Below, one piece after another: positions 1 through 5,387 of a stretch of 5,708 nt of DNA. How positions within the stretch are numbered: position 1 is the stretch's first letter; each line of letters opens with the position of its first letter. The DNA lies in NCBI GenBank assembly GCA_004525825.1, contig SPBY01000232.1, positions 1-5,708 of the forward strand. The letters are read 5' to 3'. Origin of the DNA: Bacteroidia bacterium. GTDB taxonomy: Bacteria; Bacteroidota; Bacteroidia; Bacteroidales; GCA-2748055. A program made the translations under genes and the position numbers. Below the pieces are notes generated by a model that worked only from the letters and a program-made list of their open reading frames with translations, did not search any database and was not told the DNA's origin.

Positions 1-848
1 ATGCGTTGTAAGTCCTCGTCCGATTTAAATGGAATAACGATTCGACCGATCCCTTTATTGCTCCTGCTGAATTCAATGGTGGCTCCAAAATAGTGCGAGA
101 GGTGCTCTCTCAAATCTTCATAATCAGAGCGTGGTTCCTCCTCTACAGGTAGCACCTCCTCCGCAATCTTCGCCTTTTTCGCCAGACTTTCCACACTCCT
201 TACGGAAAGATCCTGGGAAAGGATCTTGCTGAATACCTCCAGCTGATACTCATTGTCTTCGATCCCTGCCAGGGCCCTGGCATGCCCCATGGAAATTTTC
301 TTCTCCTTGATGGCCGTCTGAACTTCGGCAGGCAGATTTAACAGGCGCAGGTAGTTGGCAATGGTGGCTCGCTTCTTTCCGACCCTAAGGCCCAGACCCT
401 CCTGGGTGAGACTGAACTCCTCAATCAGTCGCTGGAACGAGATAGCCACCTCAATGGCATCCAGGTCTTCGCGCTGTATGTTTTCCACCAGGGCCAGCTC
501 CAGCATGTTTTCGTCGCCTGCCTCTCTGACGTAGGCCGGAATCCTTCTCAATCCTGCCTTCTGGGCAGCCCTGATCCGGCGTTCCCCGGTAATCAGCTGG
601 TAGTTGTTGTCGGTGGTCCTTCGGACAGTAATGGGTTGGATGATTCCATGCTTCTCCACCGACATCACCAGCTCATTGAGTGCCTCTTCATCAAAAGAGG
701 TACGGGGCTGGAAGGGGTTCACCGAAATATTACTGATGGGTATTTCACTTACAGCCGATGGGGAGTGATACAGGGCCCCGTCCTGCTGATCATCACCTAC
801 ATCGATCAATGCTCCCAAACCTCTTCCCAGTGCGTTTTTTTGTGCCAT
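1..848 (-). CDS. parB: Chromosome-partitioning protein ParB (C-terminus cut by the window edge)
   Basis: This is the DNA-binding, CTP-hydrolysing partner of ParA. It loads at parS sites, spreads as a clamp and directs segregation of the chromosome origin. Reading the minus strand from the ATG at 848 gives 282 codons with no stop before the window edge. The N-terminus MAQKNALGRGLGALID is the usual ParB leader that contacts ParA. NPFQPR lies at residues 44-49, the CTP-binding GERRIRA at 88-94 and ENIQRE at 122-127. A helix-turn-helix with LTQEGLGLRVGKK spans about 147-173, and GHARAL is at 188-193. A C-terminal dimerisation stretch begins near residue 246 (LREHLSHYFGATIEF). Compared with the family usual of about 290-300 residues, only a few residues should be missing. 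It starts 11 bp after the parA stop, so the two genes are almost certainly one operon. No full parS site was found in the window. Confidence 0.95.
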   Translation of the reverse strand, partial: MAQKNALGRGLGALIDVGDDQQDGALYHSPSAVSEIPISNISVNPFQPRTSFDEEALNELVMSVEKHGIIQPITVRRTTDNNYQLITGERRIRAAQKAGLRRIPAYVREAGDENMLELALVENIQREDLDAIEVAISFQRLIEEFSLTQEGLGLRVGKKRATIANYLRLLNLPAEVQTAIKEKKISMGHARALAGIEDNEYQLEVFSKILSQDLSVRSVESLAKKAKIAEEVLPVEEEPRSDYEDLREHLSHYFGATIEFSRSNKGIGRIVIPFKSDEDLQR

Positions 849-859
849 CAGATATCTTG

Positions 860-1660
860 TTAGTCCATTACTTTTTCTTCTTGCTTCAGCAGGGTTGCTT
901 CATTCTTCTGAAGGATCTCTCTGGCCAGGTTCAGATAGCTGACCGCTCCCCTGGATTCGGCATCGTAAAGGACCGCCGGTTTCCCAAAGCTGGGCGCTTC
1001 ACTCAGTTTTACGTTACGTTGGATGATGGTTTCAAAAACCATCTGCTGGAAATGCTTGCGAACCTCGTCCACCACCTGGTTGGAAAGCCTGAGCCTTGCA
1101 TCGTACATGGTGAGAAGGAAGCCCTCGATATCCAGGTCAGGATTCAGGCCCCGCTGGATGATGTGGATGGTATTCAGCAGTTTCCCCAGCCCTTCAAGGG
1201 CAAAATACTCACATTGGACAGGCAGAATGACCGAATCGGCTGCAGTGAGGGCATTTACCGTAATCAAACCCAGGGAAGGGGAACAATCGATCAGGATGTA
1301 TTCATAATTCTCCCTTACCTGTGCAATGACATTCTTCAGTATGTACTCCCTTTCATTCATATTGAGCATCTCAATCTCGGCTCCCACCAGGTCGATATGT
1401 GAGGGGATCAGATCCAGATGTTCGATCTCGCTGTTCAGAATGATCTTCTTTGGATCGGCATCCTCTATCAGACACTCATAGATGCTGGTCTTTACTTTCT
1501 TAATATCGAATCCGGTACCGGAAGTGGCATTGGCCTGGGGATCTGCATCAACGATCAGCACCCTTCTCTCGAGTACGGCCAGGCTTGCACCCAGGTTGAT
1601 TGCTGTAGTGGTCTTCCCAACTCCTCCCTTCTGATTCGCTATCGCAATTACTTTACCCAT
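860..1660 (-). CDS. parA: Chromosome-partitioning ATPase ParA (Soj family)
   Basis: This is a Walker-type ATPase of 266 residues that binds the nucleoid non-specifically as an ATP dimer and drives movement of ParB-parS complexes. It opens with IAIANQKGGVGKTT; the deviant Walker A (KGGVGKTT) is at residues 11-18 with the signature lysine K11. The A' motif DADPQ is at 38-42 region, the Walker B region YILIDCSPSLG at 121-131, LPVQCEYFALEGL at 146-158, and the Soj hallmark RNVKLSEAPSFGKPA at 215-229. It lacks the N-terminal helix-turn-helix extension found in type Ia plasmid ParA proteins, so it is of the short chromosomal kind. The chosen ATG directly precedes the first beta strand, as in homologues. 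It is the first gene of a parA-parB operon, with a candidate Bacteroidota promoter about 40 bp upstream. Confidence 0.97.
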   Translation of the reverse strand: MGKVIAIANQKGGVGKTTTAINLGASLAVLERRVLIVDADPQANATSGTGFDIKKVKTSIYECLIEDADPKKIILNSEIEHLDLIPSHIDLVGAEIEMLNMNEREYILKNVIAQVRENYEYILIDCSPSLGLITVNALTAADSVILPVQCEYFALEGLGKLLNTIHIIQRGLNPDLDIEGFLLTMYDARLRLSNQVVDEVRKHFQQMVFETIIQRNVKLSEAPSFGKPAVLYDAESRGAVSYLNLAREILQKNEATLLKQEEKVMD

Positions 1661-1699
1661 CAGCCTGTCTCTTTTGTAAGGTCAATTATAAAACGGGCT

Positions 1700-1707
1700 C
1701 AAATTTA
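1700..1707 (-). promoter_or_regulatory. Candidate parA promoter, -7 box TAAATTTG
   Basis: Read on the minus strand, the octamer TAAATTTG matches the Bacteroidota sigma-factor -7 consensus TAnnTTTG exactly. It lies about 40 bp before the parA ATG, which would give a short leader of roughly 30 nt. No clear TTTG -33 element is visible about 19 bp upstream, so the call rests on the -7 box and its position. Confidence 0.45.
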
Positions 1708-1729
1708 CTATTTTAGAGTCCTCCGCTAA

Positions 1730-1754
1730 GTTCACACATTTCGTTATTGTGAAC
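1730..1754. repeat. Inverted repeat GTTCACA / TGTGAAC, possible operator
   Basis: Perfect 7-bp arms GTTCACA (1730-1736) and TGTGAAC (1748-1754) are separated by 11 bp, placing the half-sites about 18 bp apart centre to centre. That is nearly two helical turns, a spacing suited to a dimeric regulator. It sits just upstream of where the -33 region of the candidate parA promoter would be. It overlaps a second, tighter palindrome at 1744-1759, so only one of the two may be meaningful. Binding by a protein is inference. Confidence 0.35.
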
Positions 1755-1759
1755 AATAA
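1744..1759. repeat. Palindrome TTATTG-tgaa-CAATAA
   Basis: Perfect 6-bp arms flank a 4-base centre. The site could be an operator or a small AT-rich hairpin. It has no following T-tract on either strand to suggest a terminator. It shares bases with the right arm of the inverted repeat at 1730-1754. Confidence 0.35.
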
Positions 1760-1836
1760 ATTTTCAATTATAAACACCTTATTAACAATTTCTTTTGAAA
1801 ACCTCCTAAGTCACTCAATGCTAAAAAATCCAAAAT

Positions 1837-1854
1837 GGCTTCGCTGGGGAAGCC
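1837..1854 (-). terminator. Hairpin GGCTTC / GAAGCC, weak terminator candidate on the minus strand
   Basis: Six-bp GC-rich arms, GGCTTC (1837-1842) and GAAGCC (1849-1854), enclose a 6-base loop. On the minus strand the stem is followed by T-rich sequence (ATTTTGGATTTTTTAG), as in an intrinsic terminator. On the plus strand it is followed by GCTCAGAAAG, with no T-tract. Oddly, no minus-strand gene lies directly upstream of it, since the neighbour there is the plus-strand kinase. If real, it would stop antisense transcripts coming out of that gene before they enter the parA control region. Confidence 0.25.
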
Positions 1855-1880
1855 GCTCAGAAAGATGTTCAAAATAAACG

Positions 1881-1888
1881 TATCTTTG
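1881..1888 (+). promoter_or_regulatory. Candidate lipid-kinase promoter, -7 box TATCTTTG
   Basis: TATCTTTG is an exact match to the Bacteroidota -7 consensus TAnnTTTG and lies 20 bp before the ATG at 1909, implying a very short leader. A good TTTG at -33 is not evident. The start codon is preceded by A-rich sequence (AATGAAAAG) rather than a strong Shine-Dalgarno, as is common in this phylum. Confidence 0.45.
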
Positions 1889-1908
1889 AATTCCCACATA
1901 ATGAAAAG

Positions 1909-2847
1909 ATGAGCAAATCGAACTGGATAGCCATCATCAACATGGCAGCAGGAGGAGGAAAAACCAAAAAAGACTGGCCCGCCATTGAAGCTATTTTACT
2001 GAAACATGAGATTCGCTTTGAGCCCTGTTTCACGGACCGCAGACTGCATGCTTCCATCATAGCCAGGAACAAAATCAAGGAGGGTTACTCAAAAATCATT
2101 GTTGTGGGGGGTGACGGCACTATGAACGAGGTGATCAACGGGGTCTTTTCGCAGAAACGGATCCACACCACCGAAGTGATGCTGGGCATGATCTCAGTAG
2201 GTACAGGGAACGACTGGGCCAGGATGTTCAATATCCCGGCCGATTATGAAGGAGCCATCACAACCATCAAAGAACAAAAAACCTTCATCCAGGATGCCGG
2301 ACTGGTCACTTACCGCAAAAATGGGAAGGCCTGGAACCGTTATTTCATCAATATTGCTGGAATGGGATTTGGTGCCAGGGTGGTGGAGCGCAGCAACCGG
2401 ATGAAGGAAAAGGGGAAAAGCGGACCTGCTCTGTACTTCTACAACATCTTCCGAAGCCTGCTCAGCTATAAATCCCAAAAGGCTTCCATTGAGATTGATG
2501 GCACCACCTACCTGCGCAAGGTCTTTTCCCTGAACGTGGGTATTTGCAAATACAACGGGGGAGGGATGATCCAGGTACCCCATGCCATAGCAGATGACGG
2601 CCTCTACAGCATTACCCTTATTAAAAAGATTGGGAAACTCAATGTACTGGCCAATGTAAAGAGACTCTACAACGGGAGTATTGTCACGCATTCCAAAGTG
2701 GAGACCTATATGGCCAAAACGGTCCAGATTGACGGATCGACCCCACTTCATCTGGAAACCGACGGCGAAACCCTGGGCCATGGTCCGATATCATTCCAGA
2801 TCATTCCCAAAAGTATCAGGATAATCTCAGGGGAACTGTCAGCCTGA
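1909..2847 (+). CDS. Diacylglycerol kinase / YegS-BmrU family lipid kinase
   Basis: This 312-residue protein belongs to the DAGK catalytic family, which transfers the ATP gamma-phosphate to a lipid hydroxyl such as diacylglycerol, feeding phosphatidic acid back into phospholipid synthesis. It is expected to be cytosolic and membrane-associated; no signal peptide or membrane segment is visible. The nucleotide-binding motif GGDGTMNEVING is at residues 67-78 and the second glycine-rich motif SVGTGNDWAR at 96-105. NIAGMGFGA is at 148-156, GGGMIQVPHAIADDG, the family's conserved acidic stretch, at 217-231, and DGETLG, near the C-terminal catalytic acid region, at 285-290. Length fits the family (about 290-310). 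The actual lipid substrate cannot be told from sequence: the family also includes sphingosine and phosphatidylglycerol kinases. It stands alone on this strand and ends inside the last codons of the convergent cyclotransferase gene. Confidence 0.93.
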   Translation: MSKSNWIAIINMAAGGGKTKKDWPAIEAILLKHEIRFEPCFTDRRLHASIIARNKIKEGYSKIIVVGGDGTMNEVINGVFSQKRIHTTEVMLGMISVGTGNDWARMFNIPADYEGAITTIKEQKTFIQDAGLVTYRKNGKAWNRYFINIAGMGFGARVVERSNRMKEKGKSGPALYFYNIFRSLLSYKSQKASIEIDGTTYLRKVFSLNVGICKYNGGGMIQVPHAIADDGLYSITLIKKIGKLNVLANVKRLYNGSIVTHSKVETYMAKTVQIDGSTPLHLETDGETLGHGPISFQIIPKSIRIISGELSA

Positions 2848-3951
2848 TTCCCTGATCCGGATCTCAAACAGCTTTGGCCAGAATTTTCCAGTAACAAAAA
2901 TACGATTCCCCTGAGAGTCCCAGGCGACTCCATTCAGCACATCAGTATTGGGCTTTCGGTCGGCTGTCTTCAGGATTCCTTTCAGGTTGATGCGACCCTC
3001 CACCTTTCCAGTTTCGGGATCGATGATGACAATTTCATCGGTATAGTAGCGGTTGGCCCATATCTTTCCCCGGATGTACTCCAGTTCGTTGAGGCTGTTG
3101 GCGGGCCCCTTGTGGTCGTATACTTCTATCTGACGGTTCACAGTAAACATTTCAGGATCGAGGAAATAGAGGACATTGGTGCCGTCACTCATGATCAGCT
3201 CCTCCCCGTTGTGAGTAAGTCCCCAGCCCTCGCGGTTCTGGTAGTATACCTTCTGGATCTCCTCAAAACTGGATTTGTCGTAGATAAATCCCACCTGCGA
3301 CTTATAGGTAAGCTGATAGATCCTCTGGCCCATCACCGTAATGCCTTCCCCAAAGAGGGATTGTTCCAGGTCCCGGATCTTGGTCACCTCGCCGGTTTCC
3401 AGTTTGACCCGTCTGATCGATGATGTGCCGTAGTTACCGGTCCCTTCATACAGTGTTCCCTCATCGAATTGCAATCCCTGGGTATAGGCAGCTGGATCGT
3501 GGGGATATTCCCTGACCACCTGGTAGCTGTACTCCACCGGTGCCACATCGGAAAGAAAGGTAAGCTGGCGGCTCTGGTTCTCACTCACTCCCCCTGCAAA
3601 GAAGAGTCTGATCCGCAGGCCCGATTTGCCAGTATTAGCAGCTTCCGTCGGGAGGCTAAAAGCCACGACTCCCTCTTCCTGTAAGCGGGGAAATTCCGTG
3701 AGGGTCTGCTTCAATGCTCCTCCAAGGAAGGCCTGCACCGAGTCTAGGACTACGGTATCGGGAAGGGTGAATTGTATGTCGATCTCTGTGCCCAGGGGGA
3801 GGGTCAGTTCTCCTGCAGGTGCCACCAGGGTACTGATCCTGGACTGATTGGGTGTGGGTACAGGGGTTCGCTCGGTATTCCCTCCACCCGAACAGCAGGA
3901 AAGAGAGACGGTAAAAAGCAATGAAATAAAAAAGGGCAGTATCATCCTCAT
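2839..3951 (-). CDS. Glutaminyl-peptide cyclotransferase, beta-propeller type, predicted lipoprotein
   Basis: The enzyme would convert N-terminal glutamine of exported proteins to pyroglutamate with release of ammonia. The 370-residue protein starts with a hydrophobic signal (ILPFFISLLFTVSLS) ending in C19-C20, followed by a Gly/Pro-rich linker, so it is probably a lipoprotein. The cysteine used is uncertain because neither fits the lipobox perfectly. Residues about 40-135 form a beta-rich, Ig-like extra domain. From about 140 onward the sequence matches the plant/Xanthomonas-type five-bladed propeller cyclase (Glu_cyclase_2): YPHDPAAYTQGL (149-160), LYEGTGNYGTSSIR (167-180) with the likely catalytic E169, GEGIT (201-205), GWGLT, SDGTN, NELEYI (288-293), WANRYYTDEIVIIDP (298-312) and VLNGVAWD...VTGKFWPKLFEI near the end, with K356 likely in the active site. 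It follows the HAD gene by 13 bp and is last in the run. The role is well supported; targets are inferred. Confidence 0.9.
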   Translation of the reverse strand: MRMILPFFISLLFTVSLSCCSGGGNTERTPVPTPNQSRISTLVAPAGELTLPLGTEIDIQFTLPDTVVLDSVQAFLGGALKQTLTEFPRLQEEGVVAFSLPTEAANTGKSGLRIRLFFAGGVSENQSRQLTFLSDVAPVEYSYQVVREYPHDPAAYTQGLQFDEGTLYEGTGNYGTSSIRRVKLETGEVTKIRDLEQSLFGEGITVMGQRIYQLTYKSQVGFIYDKSSFEEIQKVYYQNREGWGLTHNGEELIMSDGTNVLYFLDPEMFTVNRQIEVYDHKGPANSLNELEYIRGKIWANRYYTDEIVIIDPETGKVEGRINLKGILKTADRKPNTDVLNGVAWDSQGNRIFVTGKFWPKLFEIRIRESG

Positions 3952-3964
3952 GAGTCATGCAGCA

Positions 3965-4396
3965 TTATTTCGCATCCTTCTTTTTAAACATGGACCACTT
4001 TTTGGTGGGAAGACTCTTCAGCTCCTCCTTCAAAGTCGGAACCACCTGCGGATTGAGCATCTGGTAGATCTCCCCCCAGGGAGGTAAACCGCCAATGTTC
4101 CGGTCATCGATGAAGATATCGCAATCAATTTTCCGGCTGTCATATTCTTCATCAAACTCTTCTTCGGGGTAACTGGAGTTGATGGCATAGAATTCCACTC
4201 CGTTTCTCCGGCAGAAATCCACAGCCTCCTCCAGTTCCTTGCCTGAGCGGTAGGTCCACAGGATCAGCAGATGCTTTTGCTTTTGAAGCGCCCTGAGCGT
4301 TTCAAAAGCAAAAAGTATCTCCTTGCCGATCTCCGGATACTTGTGCTCGACTATGGTACCATCAAAATCGACGGCTATCTTCAATGGGATGTCCAT
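3965..4396 (-). CDS. BT0820-like HAD-superfamily hydrolase
   Basis: This small capless HAD phosphatase has 143 residues, the usual size for this group. Motif I DFDGT (10-14) carries the nucleophile D10 and the acid D12. Motif II falls in ILWTYRSGKE (45-54) with T49, K89 in SRKIDCD serves as motif III, and motif IV is IDDRNIGG (96-103) with D97 and D98. The stretch NGVEFYAINSSYPEE and the ending LPPWGEIY are characteristic of the Bacteroides BT0820-type family. The lysine-rich tail (WSMFKKKDAK) is poorly conserved. The substrate is unknown, and nothing in the sequence distinguishes sugar phosphate, nucleotide or other phosphoesters. It lies 43 bp downstream of the cysM remnant, with its own candidate promoter in that gap, and 13 bp before the cyclotransferase, with which it is probably co-transcribed. 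Confidence 0.9.
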   Translation of the reverse strand: MDIPLKIAVDFDGTIVEHKYPEIGKEILFAFETLRALQKQKHLLILWTYRSGKELEEAVDFCRRNGVEFYAINSSYPEEEFDEEYDSRKIDCDIFIDDRNIGGLPPWGEIYQMLNPQVVPTLKEELKSLPTKKWSMFKKKDAK

Positions 4397-4421
4397 GACC
4401 TGCGGTTCTCGAAAACAATCC

Positions 4422-4429
4422 CAAATTTA
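4422..4429 (-). promoter_or_regulatory. Candidate internal promoter for the HAD-cyclotransferase pair, -7 box TAAATTTG
   Basis: The minus-strand octamer TAAATTTG is identical to the box in front of parA and matches TAnnTTTG. It lies in the 43-bp gap after the cysM remnant stop and about 25 bp before the HAD ATG. No convincing -33 TTTG is seen. It could let the last two genes be expressed apart from pssA-cysE. Confidence 0.4.
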
Positions 4430-4439
4430 ATAAAACCTC

Positions 4440-4553
4440 TTAAAAGAGATCATCTACAGAAAGATATCTTTCGCCTGTATCGTAATTAAAAGTGAGGATG
4501 AGGGAGGAAGGGTCGGCCGTTCCAATGGTGTCAATGATGTTTTCGTGCTTCAT
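4440..4553 (-). pseudogene. cysM: Internally deleted cysteine synthase (cysM/cysK-type) remnant, 37 codons
   Basis: This small frame starts with an ATG that overlaps the cysE stop as ATGA (4550-4553) and ends with TAA at 4440-4442. Its first eleven residues, MKHENIIDTIG, match the start of O-acetylserine sulfhydrylases, which normally continue with NTP and the PLP-binding domain. Its last eighteen, LTFNYDTGERYLSVDDLF, match their conserved C-terminus (DxGERYLS). Residues 12-19 (TADPSSLI) cover the junction. Roughly 260-280 residues of a normal enzyme of about 300 are missing, including the PLP lysine and the substrate loop, so it cannot be catalytic. The two ends are in one frame, and the gene position after cysE is where an intact cysM is expected in Bacteroidota. 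It is either an in-frame internal deletion or an assembly collapse; translation as a microprotein is possible but unproven. Confidence 0.8.
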
Positions 4554-5383
4554 GATAAATTCCCTTTCTTTTTTGATGATTCCTTCCTCTCCCTGACCTC
4601 TACCCGGTGATTCCTGTATACCAGGGAGTTGGGCTGTATGCTTTCGGTGATCCAGGTGTTTCCTCCCACCACTGAATGGTGACCGATCACAGTCGATCCT
4701 CCCAGAATGGTGCTCCCGGCATAGATGATTACATGGTCCTCAATGGTGGGATGCCTTTTGGTATTGGCCATCGACTTATCCACAGAAAGCGCTCCCAGGG
4801 TCACCCCCTGGTAGATCTTCACCTCTTTGCCAATTTGGGCGGTCTCCCCAATCACAACTCCCGTTCCGTGATCGATGAAGAATGGGGAATCGATCTCTGC
4901 ACCCGGATGAATATCAATGCCTGTTTTTTCGTGGGCGTATTCCGACATGACCCTGGGAAGCACCGGCACCTTCAGTTCGTATAGAATATGGGCCATGCGA
5001 TAGACCGAGATACAGAAAAACCCGGGATAGCAGAGGACGATCTCCGACACACTACTGGCTGCCGGATCAAACCTGGTGATTGAATTCGCATCTGCCACCA
5101 GCTGGTCAAAGGCATCAGGAACCCTGGAGAAAAACTCCTCCACCAACGCTTCAGGGGAGGCATCCAGCGATGTGCGGACGGAGTAAAGCAGTTCCTTCAG
5201 ATTGATGGCACAGCGGTCCAAGTCCAGGGAGATCTTTTCTTCCCGGGGCATCAGGTTTCGTTTGATGGGGAAAAGGGTATGGATCAGGTTTCCGATAAAT
5301 TCACGGGTTTCAACCATGGAAGGCACAGTTGTGCAATGGATGGTATTGAATTCTTTCACCCGATTGATAAAGTCCTTTTGCAT
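4550..5383 (-). CDS. cysE: Serine O-acetyltransferase (SAT)
   Basis: This enzyme makes O-acetylserine from serine and acetyl-CoA, the first committed step of cysteine synthesis, in the cytosol. The 277 residues comprise an N-terminal helical region (1-145) and a left-handed beta-helix of hexapeptide repeats (about 153-245). In the latter, GIDIHPGAEID leads into FIDHGTGVVIGETAQIG; D171-H172 match the catalytic Asp-His pair of E. coli CysE, and H211 in KRHPTI matches its second active-site histidine. GVTLGALS (193-200) forms part of the acetyl-CoA site. The C-terminal tail is charged (RERKESSKKKGNLS) and does not end in the isoleucine that lets E. coli CysE dock into CysK. It follows pssA by 4 bp, and its stop overlaps the start of the cysM remnant, so an intact cysM would have been translationally coupled to it. 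Confidence 0.96.
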   Translation of the reverse strand: MQKDFINRVKEFNTIHCTTVPSMVETREFIGNLIHTLFPIKRNLMPREEKISLDLDRCAINLKELLYSVRTSLDASPEALVEEFFSRVPDAFDQLVADANSITRFDPAASSVSEIVLCYPGFFCISVYRMAHILYELKVPVLPRVMSEYAHEKTGIDIHPGAEIDSPFFIDHGTGVVIGETAQIGKEVKIYQGVTLGALSVDKSMANTKRHPTIEDHVIIYAGSTILGGSTVIGHHSVVGGNTWITESIQPNSLVYRNHRVEVRERKESSKKKGNLS

Positions 5384-5387
5384 CTCG

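Larger units (their letters stand above)
1661..1908. other. Divergent parA / lipid-kinase intergenic region
   Basis: This 248-bp AT-rich stretch separates the start codons of two divergent genes. I see no protein-coding gene in it. It holds one candidate -7 promoter box for each flanking gene (minus strand at 1700-1707, plus strand at 1881-1888), overlapping inverted repeats at 1730-1759, an 11-bp direct repeat (1682-1692 and 1764-1774) and a 6-bp-stem hairpin at 1837-1854. It is the only long non-coding stretch in the window, so any shared regulation of the two genes would sit here. Confidence 0.85.

Noticed and set aside
758..1402. Long plus-strand open frame (214 codons) antisense to parA and the start of parB
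   Set aside because: It is a shadow of two strongly conserved genes on the other strand, its product resembles no family, and no promoter box or good start precedes it.
1661..1908. Possible replication origin with DnaA boxes next to parAB
   Set aside because: The region is AT-rich, but no TTATCCACA-type box occurs. The nearest strings (TTGTTCACA, AAGTTCACA) have two or more mismatches, and there is no cluster.
1901..1912. Tiny frame ATG AAA AGA TGA overlapping the kinase start as ATGA
   Set aside because: A three-codon leader can arise by chance in A-rich sequence before a start codon. It has no further support, although ribosome profiling could revisit it.
2194..2781. Long minus-strand open frame (195 codons) inside the lipid kinase gene
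   Set aside because: It is fully covered by the well-supported kinase on the plus strand and shows no recognisable motifs, so it reads as a mirror frame.
2854..2863. Palindrome GATCCGGATC near the convergent gene ends, considered as a terminator
   Set aside because: It has no loop and no T-tract, and it lies within the last codons of the cyclotransferase gene.
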